26,831 nucleotides of DNA from Bacillota bacterium (GCA_023412715.1 JAEZCC010000009.1:1-26831); one strand, 5' to 3'; counted from the stretch's first letter, positions 1 to 8,263 are shown. Numbers and translations: made by a program. The notes: a model not told the origin generated them from the letters alone.

Positions 1-1
1 C

Positions 2-547
2 CTTCAGCTTTGCCTTGATACGGTGGTTGTTGTAGTAATCCAGATAGTCCATAAGTTCAGTCTTGAACTGCTCAATCGAGTCAAACTCCTGCAAGTACAG
101 CAGTTCGCTTTTGAGCAAGCCAAAGAAATTTTCTATCACGGCATTGTCGAGGCAGTTTCCCTTTCGGCTCATGCTCTGCCGGATTCCCTTGTCTGCAAGC
201 ATCTTCTGGTACTGCTTGTGTTGGTACTGCCAGCCCTGGTCGGAGTGCAGAATCAGCTCTGTTCCATCCGGAACGGCCGCAAATGCCTTGTCCAGCATCT
301 CCGTTACCATAGACAGCGTCGGTCTGTCCGAAATGGTGTAGCTGACGATATCCCGGCTGCACAAATCCAGAATCGGCGACAGATACACCTTTTGCCCGAA
401 CAGGCCGAACTCAGTGACATCCGTGACCCATTTCCGATTTGGGATTGTTGTTTCAAAGTTCCGCTCCAGCAAATCCGGAGCGATTTTACCCACCTCGCCT
501 TTGTAGGAACGATACTTCTTCAACCGTACCCGGCAGACAATCGTTAT
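2..547 (-). pseudogene. IS3-family transposase OrfB, catalytic core, N-terminally truncated and partial at window edge
   Basis: The open minus-strand frame reads VRLKKYRSYKGEVGKIAPD, then WVTDVTEF, LHSDQGWQYQ, SMSRKGNCLDNAVIENFFG and YLDYYNNHRIKAK. These are signature blocks of the IS150-type rve integrase core, with the DDE residues as D of TDV, D of HSDQ and E of IENFF. Family-like sequence starts only near 530. An in-frame TGA lies at 548-550, so the usual N-terminal half (HTH_21 region) and orfA are missing. The C-terminus runs off the window start. The catalytic triad is intact, but without the N-terminal part the product is probably inactive. Confidence 0.85.
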
Positions 548-560
548 TCAGTATATCATA

Positions 561-586
561 CTGTCTAACAATTGGGGCGCAGTTCA
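561..586 (-). repeat. Probable left terminal inverted repeat of the IS3-family element
   Basis: On the minus strand the segment begins TGAACTGCGCCCCAATTG and ends in TTAGACA. It is followed directly by a TATGATATACT stretch that could be the -10 of the transposase promoter. IS3-family ends begin with TG and often carry part of the promoter. The matching right repeat is outside the window. Confidence 0.45.
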
Positions 587-712
587 GGCAACGGGGCATG
601 CTCATTTTTTTCTGCGCCGAAGCCGTGGGCGCCGGGCATCCGTGGGAGCGGCGTCGCGCTGTCCGCATATACTGTTGAGGAACATTATTTCAGAATAAAG
701 CGGGGATGTCAT
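587..712. other. Gap before cwlJ; possible sporulation-type -10 at 666-673
   Basis: No gene is supported here. CATATACT at 666-673 fits the CATAnnnT core of sigma-E/sigma-K -10 elements, which would suit a spore-coat-associated hydrolase. I see no convincing -35 at the expected spacing, so this is a weak call. Confidence 0.25.
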
Positions 713-1159
713 ATGCCATATACGGATCGGGAGCTTCTCGCAAGGCTTCTGCAGTGCGAGGCCGACGGCGAAGGAGATGTGGGCATGCAGGCCGTCGCTT
801 CCGTGATTATGAACAGGACGAACGTGCCGTACGGCGAGTTCTTCCGGGTGAGCAACGGGGGCGACGTCAGGGCAATCATGCAGCAGGCCGGGCAGTTCAC
901 CTGCATGATGGAGACGGTCGGCGGTTCCTACAACGCCCAGAACGTCTACAACATGAATCCGCAGGAGATTCACTACCAGATTGCCGACTGGGCCCTTGCG
1001 GGCAGTACGCTCGGCGAGGTCGCGAATTCGCTTTTCTACTTCAATCCGTTCAAGCCCACCTGCATCCAGAACTTCCCGTCCAACGGGACCGGAAGCTTTC
1101 TCACGCGCATCCGCAACCACTGCTTCTATGTTCCGACGCAAAAATATGCAAAAACGTAA
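713..1159 (+). CDS. cwlJ: CwlJ-like spore cortex-lytic / cell wall hydrolase (SleB domain)
   Basis: This 148-residue protein is essentially one Hydrolase_2 (SleB/CwlJ) domain. It opens with LARLLQCEADGEGDVGMQAV and VIMNRTNVPYGEF, where Glu16 is the likely catalytic acid. FYFNPF and the CIQNFP/HCFYVP stretch close the fold. There is no signal peptide and no peptidoglycan-binding domain, and the length matches CwlJ (about 140 aa) rather than SleB. The ATG at 713 starts the domain directly; in-frame codons further upstream read non-conserved sequence. The next gene, 13 bp downstream, encodes GerQ, which in Bacillus is needed to place CwlJ in the coat. That partnership strongly supports CwlJ over a vegetative hydrolase. 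Expected role: cortex peptidoglycan hydrolysis during germination. Confidence 0.85.
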   Translation: MPYTDRELLARLLQCEADGEGDVGMQAVASVIMNRTNVPYGEFFRVSNGGDVRAIMQQAGQFTCMMETVGGSYNAQNVYNMNPQEIHYQIADWALAGSTLGEVANSLFYFNPFKPTCIQNFPSNGTGSFLTRIRNHCFYVPTQKYAKT

Positions 1160-1172
1160 GGGGGAACTTTTG

Positions 1173-1595
1173 ATGAATAGGCAGAGAATACAGGAAATCA
1201 ACCCGGCCGACGCAGCCGCGGGCTGCCCGACCTGCGGCCAGCAGGCGGTCACGGCGTACCCGGGGCAGATCGTCCCGGCTCCGTCGGGCACGGCGGGCGC
1301 GACGGCTGCGCCCGGCGGGCAGGCCACCAGCCTGGCGCCGGCAATGCCGATTACCGACACCACCCAGCCGATGCCCGTGACGGCGGAAAGCACCCAGTAC
1401 CTCAACGGCTTTCTGCGCACCCAGATCGGGCAGCAGGTCCGGGTCTCGTTCCTGATCGGCACGAATTCGTTCCTTGACAAATCCGGCAAGCTTCTCGATG
1501 TCGGCGCCAACTACATCATCCTGCAGGAGGCCATGACGGACGATGTTCTGGTCTGCGATTTCTACACCATCAAATTCATCACCATCTACCACTGA
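1173..1595 (+). CDS. gerQ: Spore coat protein GerQ
   Basis: This 140-residue protein has a low-complexity Ala/Pro/Thr/Gln N-terminal half (about 1-70). The conserved GerQ-type domain follows: YLNGFLRTQIGQQVRVSFLI, then GKLLDVGANYIILQEA, ending CDFYTIKFITIY. GerQ sits in the spore coat and is required for CwlJ function; in Bacillus it is cross-linked by transglutaminase. Start ATG 1173 has an AAGGGGG Shine-Dalgarno at about 1157-1164, overlapping the end of cwlJ, so the two genes are probably co-transcribed and coupled. A CxxC pair (CPTCG) lies in the N-terminal part. Function is inferred from family and neighbour. Confidence 0.85.
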   Translation: MNRQRIQEINPADAAAGCPTCGQQAVTAYPGQIVPAPSGTAGATAAPGGQATSLAPAMPITDTTQPMPVTAESTQYLNGFLRTQIGQQVRVSFLIGTNSFLDKSGKLLDVGANYIILQEAMTDDVLVCDFYTIKFITIYH

Positions 1596-1617
1596 AGCCG
1601 CCGGTCAGCCCCGCCGG

Positions 1618-1646
1618 TTGCTTTGCACGGCGGGCTGTGGTACAAT
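1618..1646 (+). promoter_or_regulatory. Sigma-A type promoter for pgeF
   Basis: TTGCTT (1618-1623), 17-bp spacer, TACAAT (1641-1646), about 25 bp before the pgeF Shine-Dalgarno. A perfect 7-bp inverted repeat, CCCGCCG (1610-1616) and CGGCGGG (1628-1634), brackets the -35. It could be an operator or the terminator stem of the gerQ transcript, though no T-run follows. Confidence 0.55.
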
Positions 1647-1677
1647 CAGAATCAAATCAATCGGCGGAGGCAGTCGA

Positions 1678-2532
1678 ATGGATCCGGATTCGGGAAACAT
1701 GAAGTTCAACAGAAAAGGGGAGGTCTGTTACCTGACCTTCCCTTCGTTTGAAAAATACCCGTTCGTGCGGCACGCGTTCTCCACCCGCCTCGGCGGGGTG
1801 AGCCGGGACCAGTTTTCTTCCATGAACCTGGGCCTGAGCTGCGGCGACCAACGGGAAAACGTGCTGCAGAATTACCGGCTGTTCTGCGCGGCGGCGGGGT
1901 TCGGCTACGCGACGCTCGTCTCTTCCGCGCAGGACCACCATACGTTTGTCCGCAGGGTGGGCAGGCGGAACCTCGGCACCGGCGTTTTCAGGCCCAAGGA
2001 CATGGAAAGCGTAGACGGGCTGATTACGGACGAGCCCGGCGTCACGCTGGTGACGCATTACGCGGACTGTGTGCCGGTCTTCCTTCTGGACACGAAAAGA
2101 AGGGCAATCGGCCTGGTGCATGCCGGCTGGCGCGGGACCGCCGCCAAAATAGGCGCCGCCGCCGTGGCCGCCATGCGGCGGGAATTCGGCACCGACCCGA
2201 AGGATCTGGTCGCTGGGATCGGCCCGTCGATCGGCCCGTGCTGCTTCGAGGTGGACGCCCCGGTCCGGGACGAGTTCGCCAAGCTGGAAGAGCTGCGCCC
2301 GGCGGAATGGATCCGGGAAGACGGCGGGGGAAAATACCACATCGACCTGTGGGAGGCGAACCGGCGCATCCTCACGCAGGCGGGCGTCCCGCAGAGCGGC
2401 ATCACCGTCGCGGGCGTCTGCACCGACTGCAATGCCGGGTGGCTGTTCTCCCACCGGGCGACGGGCGGCAGGCGCGGCAGCCTCGCCGCGTTCATGGCCC
2501 TGCGCGAACCGGGCGGCGGCCATGCGGATTGA
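1678..2532 (+). CDS. pgeF: PgeF / YfiH (YlmD) family multicopper-oxidase-fold protein
   Basis: 284 residues, the usual length for the Cu-oxidase_4 (DUF152) family. Signature blocks are HAFSTRLGGVS, SSAQDHHTF, VTHYADCVPVFLLD, GLVHAGWRGT and GIGPSIGPCCFEV. The family's His-Cys-His zinc site would be His88, Cys131 and His148. Members were once called laccase or polyphenol oxidase. Better-supported roles are purine nucleoside phosphorolysis/adenosine deamination and, in Escherichia coli, editing of peptidoglycan precursors. Start ATG 1678 has GGCGGAGG 7 bp upstream and the promoter 1618-1646. The gene overlaps the next by 11 bp, indicating an operon. Confidence 0.9.
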   Translation: MDPDSGNMKFNRKGEVCYLTFPSFEKYPFVRHAFSTRLGGVSRDQFSSMNLGLSCGDQRENVLQNYRLFCAAAGFGYATLVSSAQDHHTFVRRVGRRNLGTGVFRPKDMESVDGLITDEPGVTLVTHYADCVPVFLLDTKRRAIGLVHAGWRGTAAKIGAAAVAAMRREFGTDPKDLVAGIGPSIGPCCFEVDAPVRDEFAKLEELRPAEWIREDGGGKYHIDLWEANRRILTQAGVPQSGITVAGVCTDCNAGWLFSHRATGGRRGSLAAFMALREPGGGHAD

Positions 2533-3427
2533 ACGCTGCACGCTCTGCCCGCGCCGGTGCGGCGCGGTAAGGGAAGCGGACCGCGGCTTCGGCCGCTGCG
2601 GCATGGGCGCCGACGCCGTCGTCGCGCGGGCGGCGCTGCATTTTTGGGAAGAACCGTGCATCAGCGGGACAAAAGGCTCCGGCGCGGTCTTTTTCACCGG
2701 CTGCCCGCTGGGGTGCGTCTACTGCCAGAATTACGAAATCAGCGCGCAGCGGAAAACCGGGCGGCGGGTCTCCGCCTCCGAACTGGCGCGGATTTTCGAA
2801 CGGCTCGAGGCGCAGGGCGCGCACAACATCAATCTCGTGACCCCGACGCATTTCGTTCCCGCCGTTCTGGAGGCCCTTTCGCTGCGCAGGCCGTCCGTGC
2901 CGGTCGTTTACAACTGCGGCGGCTACGAGACGCCGGAGACGATCCGGATGTTGAAAGGCTTTGTGGACATTTTCCTTCCGGATTTCAAGTATATGGAGCC
3001 CGGCCTTGCCGCCGCGCTTTCCGGCGCGCCGGATTACCCGGAAACAGCGAAGGCGGCGATTCTCGAGATGGCGCGCCAGACCGGCCCCGCCGTTTACGGG
3101 GAAGACGGCATGATGAAGCGCGGCACGATGGTGCGGCACCTGATTCTGCCGGGTCATACCCGGAATTCCGTCGCCGTGCTGGAATGGCTGGCCGCGAATT
3201 TCCCGTCCGGCGTGCCGGTCAGCCTGATGGCGCAGTACGTGCCCTGCGGCCGGGCCGGGGAATTCCCCGGCATGGACCGGCGCGTCACGCGAAGGGAATA
3301 CGGGAAGGTGCAGGACTGCCTGTTTTCCCTCGGCCTCGACGGGTACGTGCAGGACCGCGGTTCGGCAAGCAAGGCGTACATCCCCGCGTTCGACCTGGAA
3401 GGGGTGCGGCCCCCGGCACAGGAATGA
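2522..3427 (+). CDS. Radical SAM protein, PflX/pyruvate-formate-lyase-activating-like
   Basis: 301 residues. The N-terminus carries a Cys cluster (Cys6, Cys9, Cys13, Cys26 in ERCTLCPRRCG...GRCG). The radical-SAM cluster motif CPLGCVYCQN follows (Cys61, Cys65, Cys68, a CX3CX2C). Other family blocks are NLVTPTHFVP, VVYNCGGYET, DIFLPDFKY and HLILPGHTRNS. This matches the uncharacterised radical-SAM group called PflX or 'putative pyruvate formate lyase activating enzyme'. The real substrate is not known, and no formate-lyase gene is in the window. The ATG at 2522 lies inside the end of pgeF (11-bp overlap), so translation is probably coupled. Confidence 0.85.
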   Translation: MRIERCTLCPRRCGAVREADRGFGRCGMGADAVVARAALHFWEEPCISGTKGSGAVFFTGCPLGCVYCQNYEISAQRKTGRRVSASELARIFERLEAQGAHNINLVTPTHFVPAVLEALSLRRPSVPVVYNCGGYETPETIRMLKGFVDIFLPDFKYMEPGLAAALSGAPDYPETAKAAILEMARQTGPAVYGEDGMMKRGTMVRHLILPGHTRNSVAVLEWLAANFPSGVPVSLMAQYVPCGRAGEFPGMDRRVTRREYGKVQDCLFSLGLDGYVQDRGSASKAYIPAFDLEGVRPPAQE

Positions 3428-3428
3428 A

Positions 3429-3469
3429 ATCCCCGCTCCGGCCATATGATTGGTGATGGGAGCGGGGAT
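3429..3469 (+). terminator. Perfect 11-bp hairpin between radical-SAM gene and deacetylase, 3' arm contains the downstream SD
   Basis: ATCCCCGCTCC (3429-3439) pairs perfectly with GGAGCGGGGAT (3459-3469) around a 19-nt loop. It starts 1 bp after the upstream stop. The 3' arm is the only Shine-Dalgarno-like sequence before the ATG at 3475. No clear T-run follows. It may be a weak terminator, a read-through attenuator or a translation-blocking hairpin. Confidence 0.5.
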
Positions 3470-3474
3470 GCTTT

Positions 3475-4362
3475 ATGTTTATTTGCCTGCGGGCGGGCCG
3501 CCTGCTGGTTTCTGTCCTGACTGCGGCCGCGGTGGCTGCTGCGGGCGCTGTGTGCTTTGCCGCGTCCGATGCGTTCGGCGCCCTGCAGCGGACGCAGGCC
3601 GACGCCCAGGAAGAAGGCGTCAAGCTGCCCGTCATCATGTACCACAGCGTGCTGAAGGAGCGGCAGCGCCTCGGGACGTATGTCGTTTCTCCGGACACGG
3701 TCGAAAGCGACATCCGGTATCTCAGCGAGAAAGGCTACCAGACCGTCACCATAGAAGATCTGCTGGAGTATGTGGACCGGGGCGTGCCCCTGCCGCCCAA
3801 ACCGGTCATGCTGACGTTTGACGACGGCTATTACAACAACTACACTTATGTCTATCCGCTTGCCAAAAAGTACGGCATAAAGGTCGTGATTGCCCCCGTG
3901 GGCCTCTACACGGACTCCTTCACGAAAAACGACGCCGACCACACCGCATATTCCTACCTTACCTGGGGAGAAGTCGCCGAGATGTCCGATTCCGGCTTCG
4001 TGGAGATTCAGAACCACAGCTACAACCTGCACGAATCCAAGGGGCGCCTGGGGGCGAGCAAAAAGGCCGGCGAGAGCGCCGCGGCGTACACCGCGCTTCT
4101 CGAAAAGGACCTGCGGCAGATGCAGGATGCCGTGGAAGAGCACACCGGCCGCGCGCCGACCGCGTTCGTCTATCCGTTCGGCGCGGTCAGCGACGAATCG
4201 ATCCCCGTCGTGAAAGAAATCGGGTTCCGGGCAAGCCTGACCTGCCGGGGCAGAATCAACATCATCACAAAGGACCCGGAATGCCTTTACGGGCTTGGAA
4301 GGTTCCTGCGGCCGTGGGGAATCCCCACCTGGGAGTATTTCCGCAAAATCGGCGTCACCTGA
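3475..4362 (+). CDS. Exported polysaccharide deacetylase (NodB/CE4 domain)
   Basis: 295 residues. A hydrophobic segment (about 8-30) after basic residues is a signal peptide or membrane anchor. The NodB domain follows: LPVIMYHSVL (about 51-60), LTFDDGYYNNY with the Asp116-Asp117 motif, EIQNHSYNLHES giving metal ligands His181 and His186, and FVYPFG. These are the CE4 motifs for metal-dependent deacetylation of N-acetylated glycans. Likely targets are peptidoglycan, a capsule polymer or a spore-cortex glycan, acting outside the membrane. The start is ATG 3475, whose SD lies in the hairpin 3429-3469. The 3' end overlaps the convergent ATPase gene by 8 bp. Confidence 0.85.
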   Translation: MFICLRAGRLLVSVLTAAAVAAAGAVCFAASDAFGALQRTQADAQEEGVKLPVIMYHSVLKERQRLGTYVVSPDTVESDIRYLSEKGYQTVTIEDLLEYVDRGVPLPPKPVMLTFDDGYYNNYTYVYPLAKKYGIKVVIAPVGLYTDSFTKNDADHTAYSYLTWGEVAEMSDSGFVEIQNHSYNLHESKGRLGASKKAGESAAAYTALLEKDLRQMQDAVEEHTGRAPTAFVYPFGAVSDESIPVVKEIGFRASLTCRGRINIITKDPECLYGLGRFLRPWGIPTWEYFRKIGVT

Positions 4363-6757
4363 CCCGGCGCGCGCGGCGGCGCGCCGGCTTTTCTTCGGCG
4401 GAAAAGCGGTCGACCAGCCGGTACGTGACAAGCAGCAGCGACGCCGCCAGCATCAGCATCAGCACAAGAACGAGCAGCATCGGCAGCGTGACGGGCGCGA
4501 CCTCGAACAGGGCAGGGAAAAACACGAGGGCGAGGACGAATCCCGCCGCCATCAGGGAGAAGAGAATGGTGTGCCAGGTGCCGAACGGCATGCAGACCCG
4601 GAACAGGACAAGCAGCCCGGTGTAGCCGGTGACAATGACGGCCAGCGTCGAGATCTGCCGGTCCGAGAAGCCGAAAAACAGCGAGACGGCGGCAAGCAGG
4701 CCGATGTTCAGCGCCATGGTCAGGGCGCCCGGCAGCGACCGCTGCATCACGTTGACGCCGAATTTTCCGCGCAGAAGCTCGCGGTTCGGCTCCAGCGCGA
4801 GGAAGAACGAGGGGATGCCGATGGTCACGGCGTTGATGAGCGTGAACTGGATCGGCTGGAACGGGTAGCTGCATCTGAGGAAGATGAACATCACCGCGAT
4901 GATGACGGAGAAAATCGCCTTCACCATGAACAGCGAGGCCGAGCGCTGCAGGTTGTTGATGCAGCGGCGGCCTTCGTTCACAATATGCGGCATGCTCGCA
5001 AAGTCGGAGTCCAGCAGCACGACCTGCGAGACCGTGCGGGCCGCGTCGCTGCCCGAGGCCATGGCAATGCTGCAGTCGCTCTCTTTCAGGGCGGGCACGT
5101 CGTTCACGCCGTCGCCCGTCATGGCGACGGTGTGCTTCTTTTCTTTCAGCGCCCTGACAAGCTCCAGCTTCTGCTGCGGCGTCACGCGGCCGAAAACCGC
5201 GTACCGCTCGGCCGCCGCCCGAATGTCGTCGCCGTTTTTCAGCGCGGTCGCGTCCACGTACCGGTCGGCGTCTTTCAGGCCCGCTTTTTTCGCGATGCTT
5301 GCGACGGTGGCCGGGTCGTCGCCCGAGATGACCTTCAGCTCCACGCCCTGGGCCGCGAAATACTCGAGCGTTTTTCTGGCGTTGGCGCGGATTTTATCGC
5401 TCAGAAGGACCAGGACCAGAGGGGTGATGCCGTTCGGGTCGAGGCCGTCGGCGGAAATCTCTTTCGCGCGGGCGAGCAGCAGCACGCGCTGGCCGCGGCG
5501 GGCGTATTTTTCCGTCTGTTCCCGGATCTCGCCGAACCGGTCCCGAAGGATGAATTCCCCCGCGCCGATCACGTAGGCGCCTTCGCCCTCGAACTCCGCG
5601 CCGCTCCATTTGCGCGCGGAAGAGAACGGCACCTGACGGACGCAGTGCCGCCGCTGCGCCGGGGGGAACGCCTCGCCGATGGCCTTCATGGTCGGCGTGC
5701 CGTCGTTCAGGGCGTCGGCCAGCGCCGCGAGGACGGCTTCCGTTTTCTGCTTATCGACATCGTCCGCGAGCGGTACGAGCGAGTCCAGCTGTATGCTGCC
5801 CTCGGTGAGGGTGCCGGTTTTGTCGAGGCAGAGGGTGTCAACGTGCGCGAGCGTTTCAATGGAAAAAAGTTCCTGCACCAATGCTTTCCTGCGGGAAAGG
5901 CGGATGATTCCGACGGCCAGCACGACGCTGGTGAGAAGGACGAGCCCTTCGGGAATCATGCCGATCAGGGCGGCGACGGTGCTGACCACGGCGCGGCTGA
6001 CCGGCTGGCCCGAAACCGCGGTCTGCTTGTAGTAAAGCGCCGCGCCGACGGGAAGAATCACGAAGCCGATTGCCTTGATGACCCGGTTCGTCCACCGCAG
6101 AATCTCTGAAACCGGCTTCTTGACGTACCTTGCGCTCGCGGTGATTCTGGAAGCGTAGTTCTGGCCGCCGATATGTTCGACCTTCGCGTGGCAGCTGCCG
6201 CTGACGAGAAAGCTGCCGCTTAACAGGCTGTCGCCCGGATTTTTTGGCACGGCGTCCGATTCGCCGGTCAGGAGCGATTCGTCCGCCTCGCACTGTCCTT
6301 CCAGCACGATGCAGTCGGCCGGCACCTGGTTGCCGGCCGAGAAGCGCACGACGTCGTCGAGCACCAGCTCGCTCACGGGCACCTCGCGCAGCGTGCCGGC
6401 GCGGACAGTCCGCGCTTTCGGCGCGGTGATGAGCGACAGGCTGTCCACCGTTTTTTTCGCGCGGATTTCCTGAAACGTGCCGATGAGGATGTTGCAGACG
6501 ATAACTCCCATGAACAGTAAATTTTTGTAAGACCCGACCGCCAGGATCAGCGCGGCCAGGATAAAATTCAGGATGTTGAAAGGCGTCAGCAGGTTGCCGC
6601 GGACAATCTGCCCGAGCGTTTTTGTCCTCACCTCGTCCGTGCCGTTCACAAGGCCCTGGCGGATCCGCTGGGCCACCTGCTGGTCCGAAAGGCCGGATAC
6701 ATAGTCCGGCTCAAAACGTTCACAATAAGACTGCGGGTTACTCGTATTACGCATCAT
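4355..6757 (-). CDS. P-type cation ATPase, CtpE-like (probable Ca2+ transporter)
   Basis: 800 residues from the chosen start. It shows the P-type order: E1-E2 ATPase actuator with LLTGES (about 163-167), TM4 with GMIPEGLVLLTS (about 267-278), phosphorylation motif LDKTGTLTEGS (Asp about 312), and hinge MTGDGVNDVPALKESD. C-terminal membrane segments follow. The PEGL TM4 motif and absence of N-terminal metal-binding CxxC domains fit CtpE-type Ca2+ ATPases rather than Cu/Cd/Zn pumps; the ion is inferred. The ATG at 6757 has GAGGAAA 5-6 nt upstream. An ATG at 6787 would add 10 residues but lacks an SD. The gene is convergent with the deacetylase and overlaps it by 8 bp. Confidence 0.85.
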   Translation of the reverse strand: MMRNTSNPQSYCERFEPDYVSGLSDQQVAQRIRQGLVNGTDEVRTKTLGQIVRGNLLTPFNILNFILAALILAVGSYKNLLFMGVIVCNILIGTFQEIRAKKTVDSLSLITAPKARTVRAGTLREVPVSELVLDDVVRFSAGNQVPADCIVLEGQCEADESLLTGESDAVPKNPGDSLLSGSFLVSGSCHAKVEHIGGQNYASRITASARYVKKPVSEILRWTNRVIKAIGFVILPVGAALYYKQTAVSGQPVSRAVVSTVAALIGMIPEGLVLLTSVVLAVGIIRLSRRKALVQELFSIETLAHVDTLCLDKTGTLTEGSIQLDSLVPLADDVDKQKTEAVLAALADALNDGTPTMKAIGEAFPPAQRRHCVRQVPFSSARKWSGAEFEGEGAYVIGAGEFILRDRFGEIREQTEKYARRGQRVLLLARAKEISADGLDPNGITPLVLVLLSDKIRANARKTLEYFAAQGVELKVISGDDPATVASIAKKAGLKDADRYVDATALKNGDDIRAAAERYAVFGRVTPQQKLELVRALKEKKHTVAMTGDGVNDVPALKESDCSIAMASGSDAARTVSQVVLLDSDFASMPHIVNEGRRCINNLQRSASLFMVKAIFSVIIAVMFIFLRCSYPFQPIQFTLINAVTIGIPSFFLALEPNRELLRGKFGVNVMQRSLPGALTMALNIGLLAAVSLFFGFSDRQISTLAVIVTGYTGLLVLFRVCMPFGTWHTILFSLMAAGFVLALVFFPALFEVAPVTLPMLLVLVLMLMLAASLLLVTYRLVDRFSAEEKPARRRARRVR

Positions 6758-6821
6758 GATTTTCCTCGTCCGGCTCTTTATTTTCATTCAATTGCGATTT
6801 TTTTCGACCGGTACTGACCCA

Positions 6822-6850
6822 AGTATAAACGATAGAGAAAAAAAATTAAA
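6822..6850 (-). promoter_or_regulatory. Possible promoter for the CtpE-like ATPase
   Basis: On the minus strand TTTAAT (6850-6845), 17-bp T-rich spacer, TATACT (6827-6822). The -10 is good and the -35 poor. It lies about 65 bp before the chosen start. Confidence 0.35.
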
Positions 6851-6945
6851 TATTAACCGCATAATATTTCATATGACGTTCACATTTTTCGTTATAATAG
6901 ACAAATAACAGCTGGTCTGCCTGTTACATTAAGAAGGTATTCATC

Positions 6946-6973
6946 TTGTTTCGGCTGTCTTTTGTGATATAAT
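6946..6973 (+). promoter_or_regulatory. Extended -10 promoter for the O-antigen ligase-like gene
   Basis: TTGTTT (6946-6951), 16-bp spacer, TATAAT (6968-6973), with TG at 6965-6966 giving an extended -10. The divergent 6758-7036 gap is strongly AT-rich at 6820-6900. The leader can fold GAGTTGC (6988-6994) with GCAGCTC (7006-7012), one G-U pair. Nothing else is recognised in this gap. Confidence 0.6.
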
Positions 6974-7087
6974 GGTCAACTGGGCGCGAGTTGCGGCTTT
7001 TGCCTGCAGCTCTTTGAAAAGAAAGGGTGACCTTTTATCGTTCAGGCGATTCGCTCTTATTTTACCCCGAGGGGCGGTTTTTCATCA

Positions 7088-8263
7088 TTGGCTTTTGAGC
7101 GGGCAACAGTGCTGTTGCTGACGCTTTCCATTTTTGCGCCGTTTTATTTCAGCCTGGTGACCGTCTGCCTCGTCGCTCTGATGACGATGATCAATTCCCG
7201 CATCCGGGAAAAGGCTTTCCGCGCTCCCTACACGAAGCTGATTTTCGTGTTCCTCTTCATCTGGTTTTTTGTGGCGGCCACCTACAACAATTATATGGGT
7301 ATGGCCTACACCATTTTAATCTACGCGATTTTCACGGCGGGGCTTTACCTGCGCAGCGTCATGACGCGCCCGCTGTTCCATGAGTCGCTGGACGCCGCCT
7401 GCGTCGGCAGCCTGTGGTGCGCGGCGGTTGCGGTCCTGCAGAAATTTGCCATGATGGGCGCCGCGCCGAACTACCGGCCGGTGTCCGTTTTTACCAACGC
7501 CAATTACTACGGCATGATGATTGAGTTTACGGTCATTATAGCCCTTTACCGCATTTTTACAAATCCGCGCCGCACCCCGTTTTACGCCGCCGTGATGGGC
7601 GCGAACTTCGTCGGCCTGTACCTCACGGGAAGCTGCTCTTCCCTGATTGCCATGCTGTGCGCCGTGTTCGTCGTGCTGCTGTACCAGAACAACAGAAAGC
7701 TGATGGCGGGGTTCTTCCTTGCCGTCTTTGCGGGGGCCGCCGTCGGCATCCTGTTCCCGGCCGTCCTTCCGCGCAGCTCCGACGCGATTGAGACCACGCT
7801 TTCCCAGCGGATGTCCATCTGGGTGACGGCTCTGCGCGGCATCCGCCAGCATCCCCTTTTCGGCCGGGGCGCGATGGCGTATCAGATGATCTACGACCGC
7901 TTCGGCGGCTATAAGACGTACCACAGCCACAACCTGCTGCTCGACATGCTGCTCAATTTCGGCGTTGTCGGCACGTCGGCGGTCTGCGCGTACATCTTTC
8001 TGCAGCTGCGCCTGCTGCGGGCGCGTTTCCGCTGCTTCAAGTGCGGCGAAATGAACGTCCTGATTCTCGCCGCCCTGACCGCCATTTTCGTCCATGGGAT
8101 GACGGACGTGACAATCCTCTGGATTCAGACGGCTCTGCTGTTTTTCCTTCTGGTTTCTTCGCTCGGCATCGGCTCGGCTTATACGGAGGAAATTTCCCTT
8201 GCGGAGCTTCTTCCCGCATACGGCGGGAGCCGGTCCGCTCTGGCGGCCTATCTGAAGGACTGA
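7088..8263 (+). CDS. O-antigen ligase / Wzy-like polytopic membrane protein
   Basis: 391 residues, mostly hydrophobic with about 10-12 predicted membrane segments. The Wzy_C-type signature lies late: QRMSIWVTALRGIRQHPLFG, then YHSHNLLLDMLLNFGVVGT, where the conserved loop of these polymerases/ligases sits. Likely role: joining or polymerising a lipid-linked glycan on the outer face of the membrane; substrate unknown. The listed start is TTG 7088 with only a distant purine stretch. The frame stays open back to 7031, and a strong SD (AAAGGGTGA, 7022-7030) sits 6 nt before an in-frame ATC at 7037, which would add 17 residues. The true N-terminus is therefore uncertain. Confidence 0.75.
   Translation: MAFERATVLLLTLSIFAPFYFSLVTVCLVALMTMINSRIREKAFRAPYTKLIFVFLFIWFFVAATYNNYMGMAYTILIYAIFTAGLYLRSVMTRPLFHESLDAACVGSLWCAAVAVLQKFAMMGAAPNYRPVSVFTNANYYGMMIEFTVIIALYRIFTNPRRTPFYAAVMGANFVGLYLTGSCSSLIAMLCAVFVVLLYQNNRKLMAGFFLAVFAGAAVGILFPAVLPRSSDAIETTLSQRMSIWVTALRGIRQHPLFGRGAMAYQMIYDRFGGYKTYHSHNLLLDMLLNFGVVGTSAVCAYIFLQLRLLRARFRCFKCGEMNVLILAALTAIFVHGMTDVTILWIQTALLFFLLVSSLGIGSAYTEEISLAELLPAYGGSRSALAAYLKD

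Larger units (their letters stand above)
1..586 (-). mobile_element. IS3-family (IS150-like) element, 5' end plus transposase core, internally deleted and cut by window edge
   Basis: The minus strand holds a transposase core (about 2-530). Beyond it lies a terminal-repeat-like sequence at 561-586 that starts with TG on the minus strand and contains a CCAATTGTTAGACA segment, as IS3-group ends often do. Between them there is room for neither orfA nor the N-terminal part of orfB. The element therefore looks internally deleted, retaining its left end and the catalytic part. The right end lies outside the window. The deletion is inferred from spacing and remembered family layout; the exact terminus was not confirmed by a target-site duplication. 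Confidence 0.7.

Noticed and set aside
4295..6109. 604-codon plus-strand frame opposite the CtpE-like ATPase
   Set aside because: Antisense shadow of a GC-rich gene. Its composition is Arg/His/Gly-rich with no recognisable domain, while the opposite strand has all P-type ATPase motifs.
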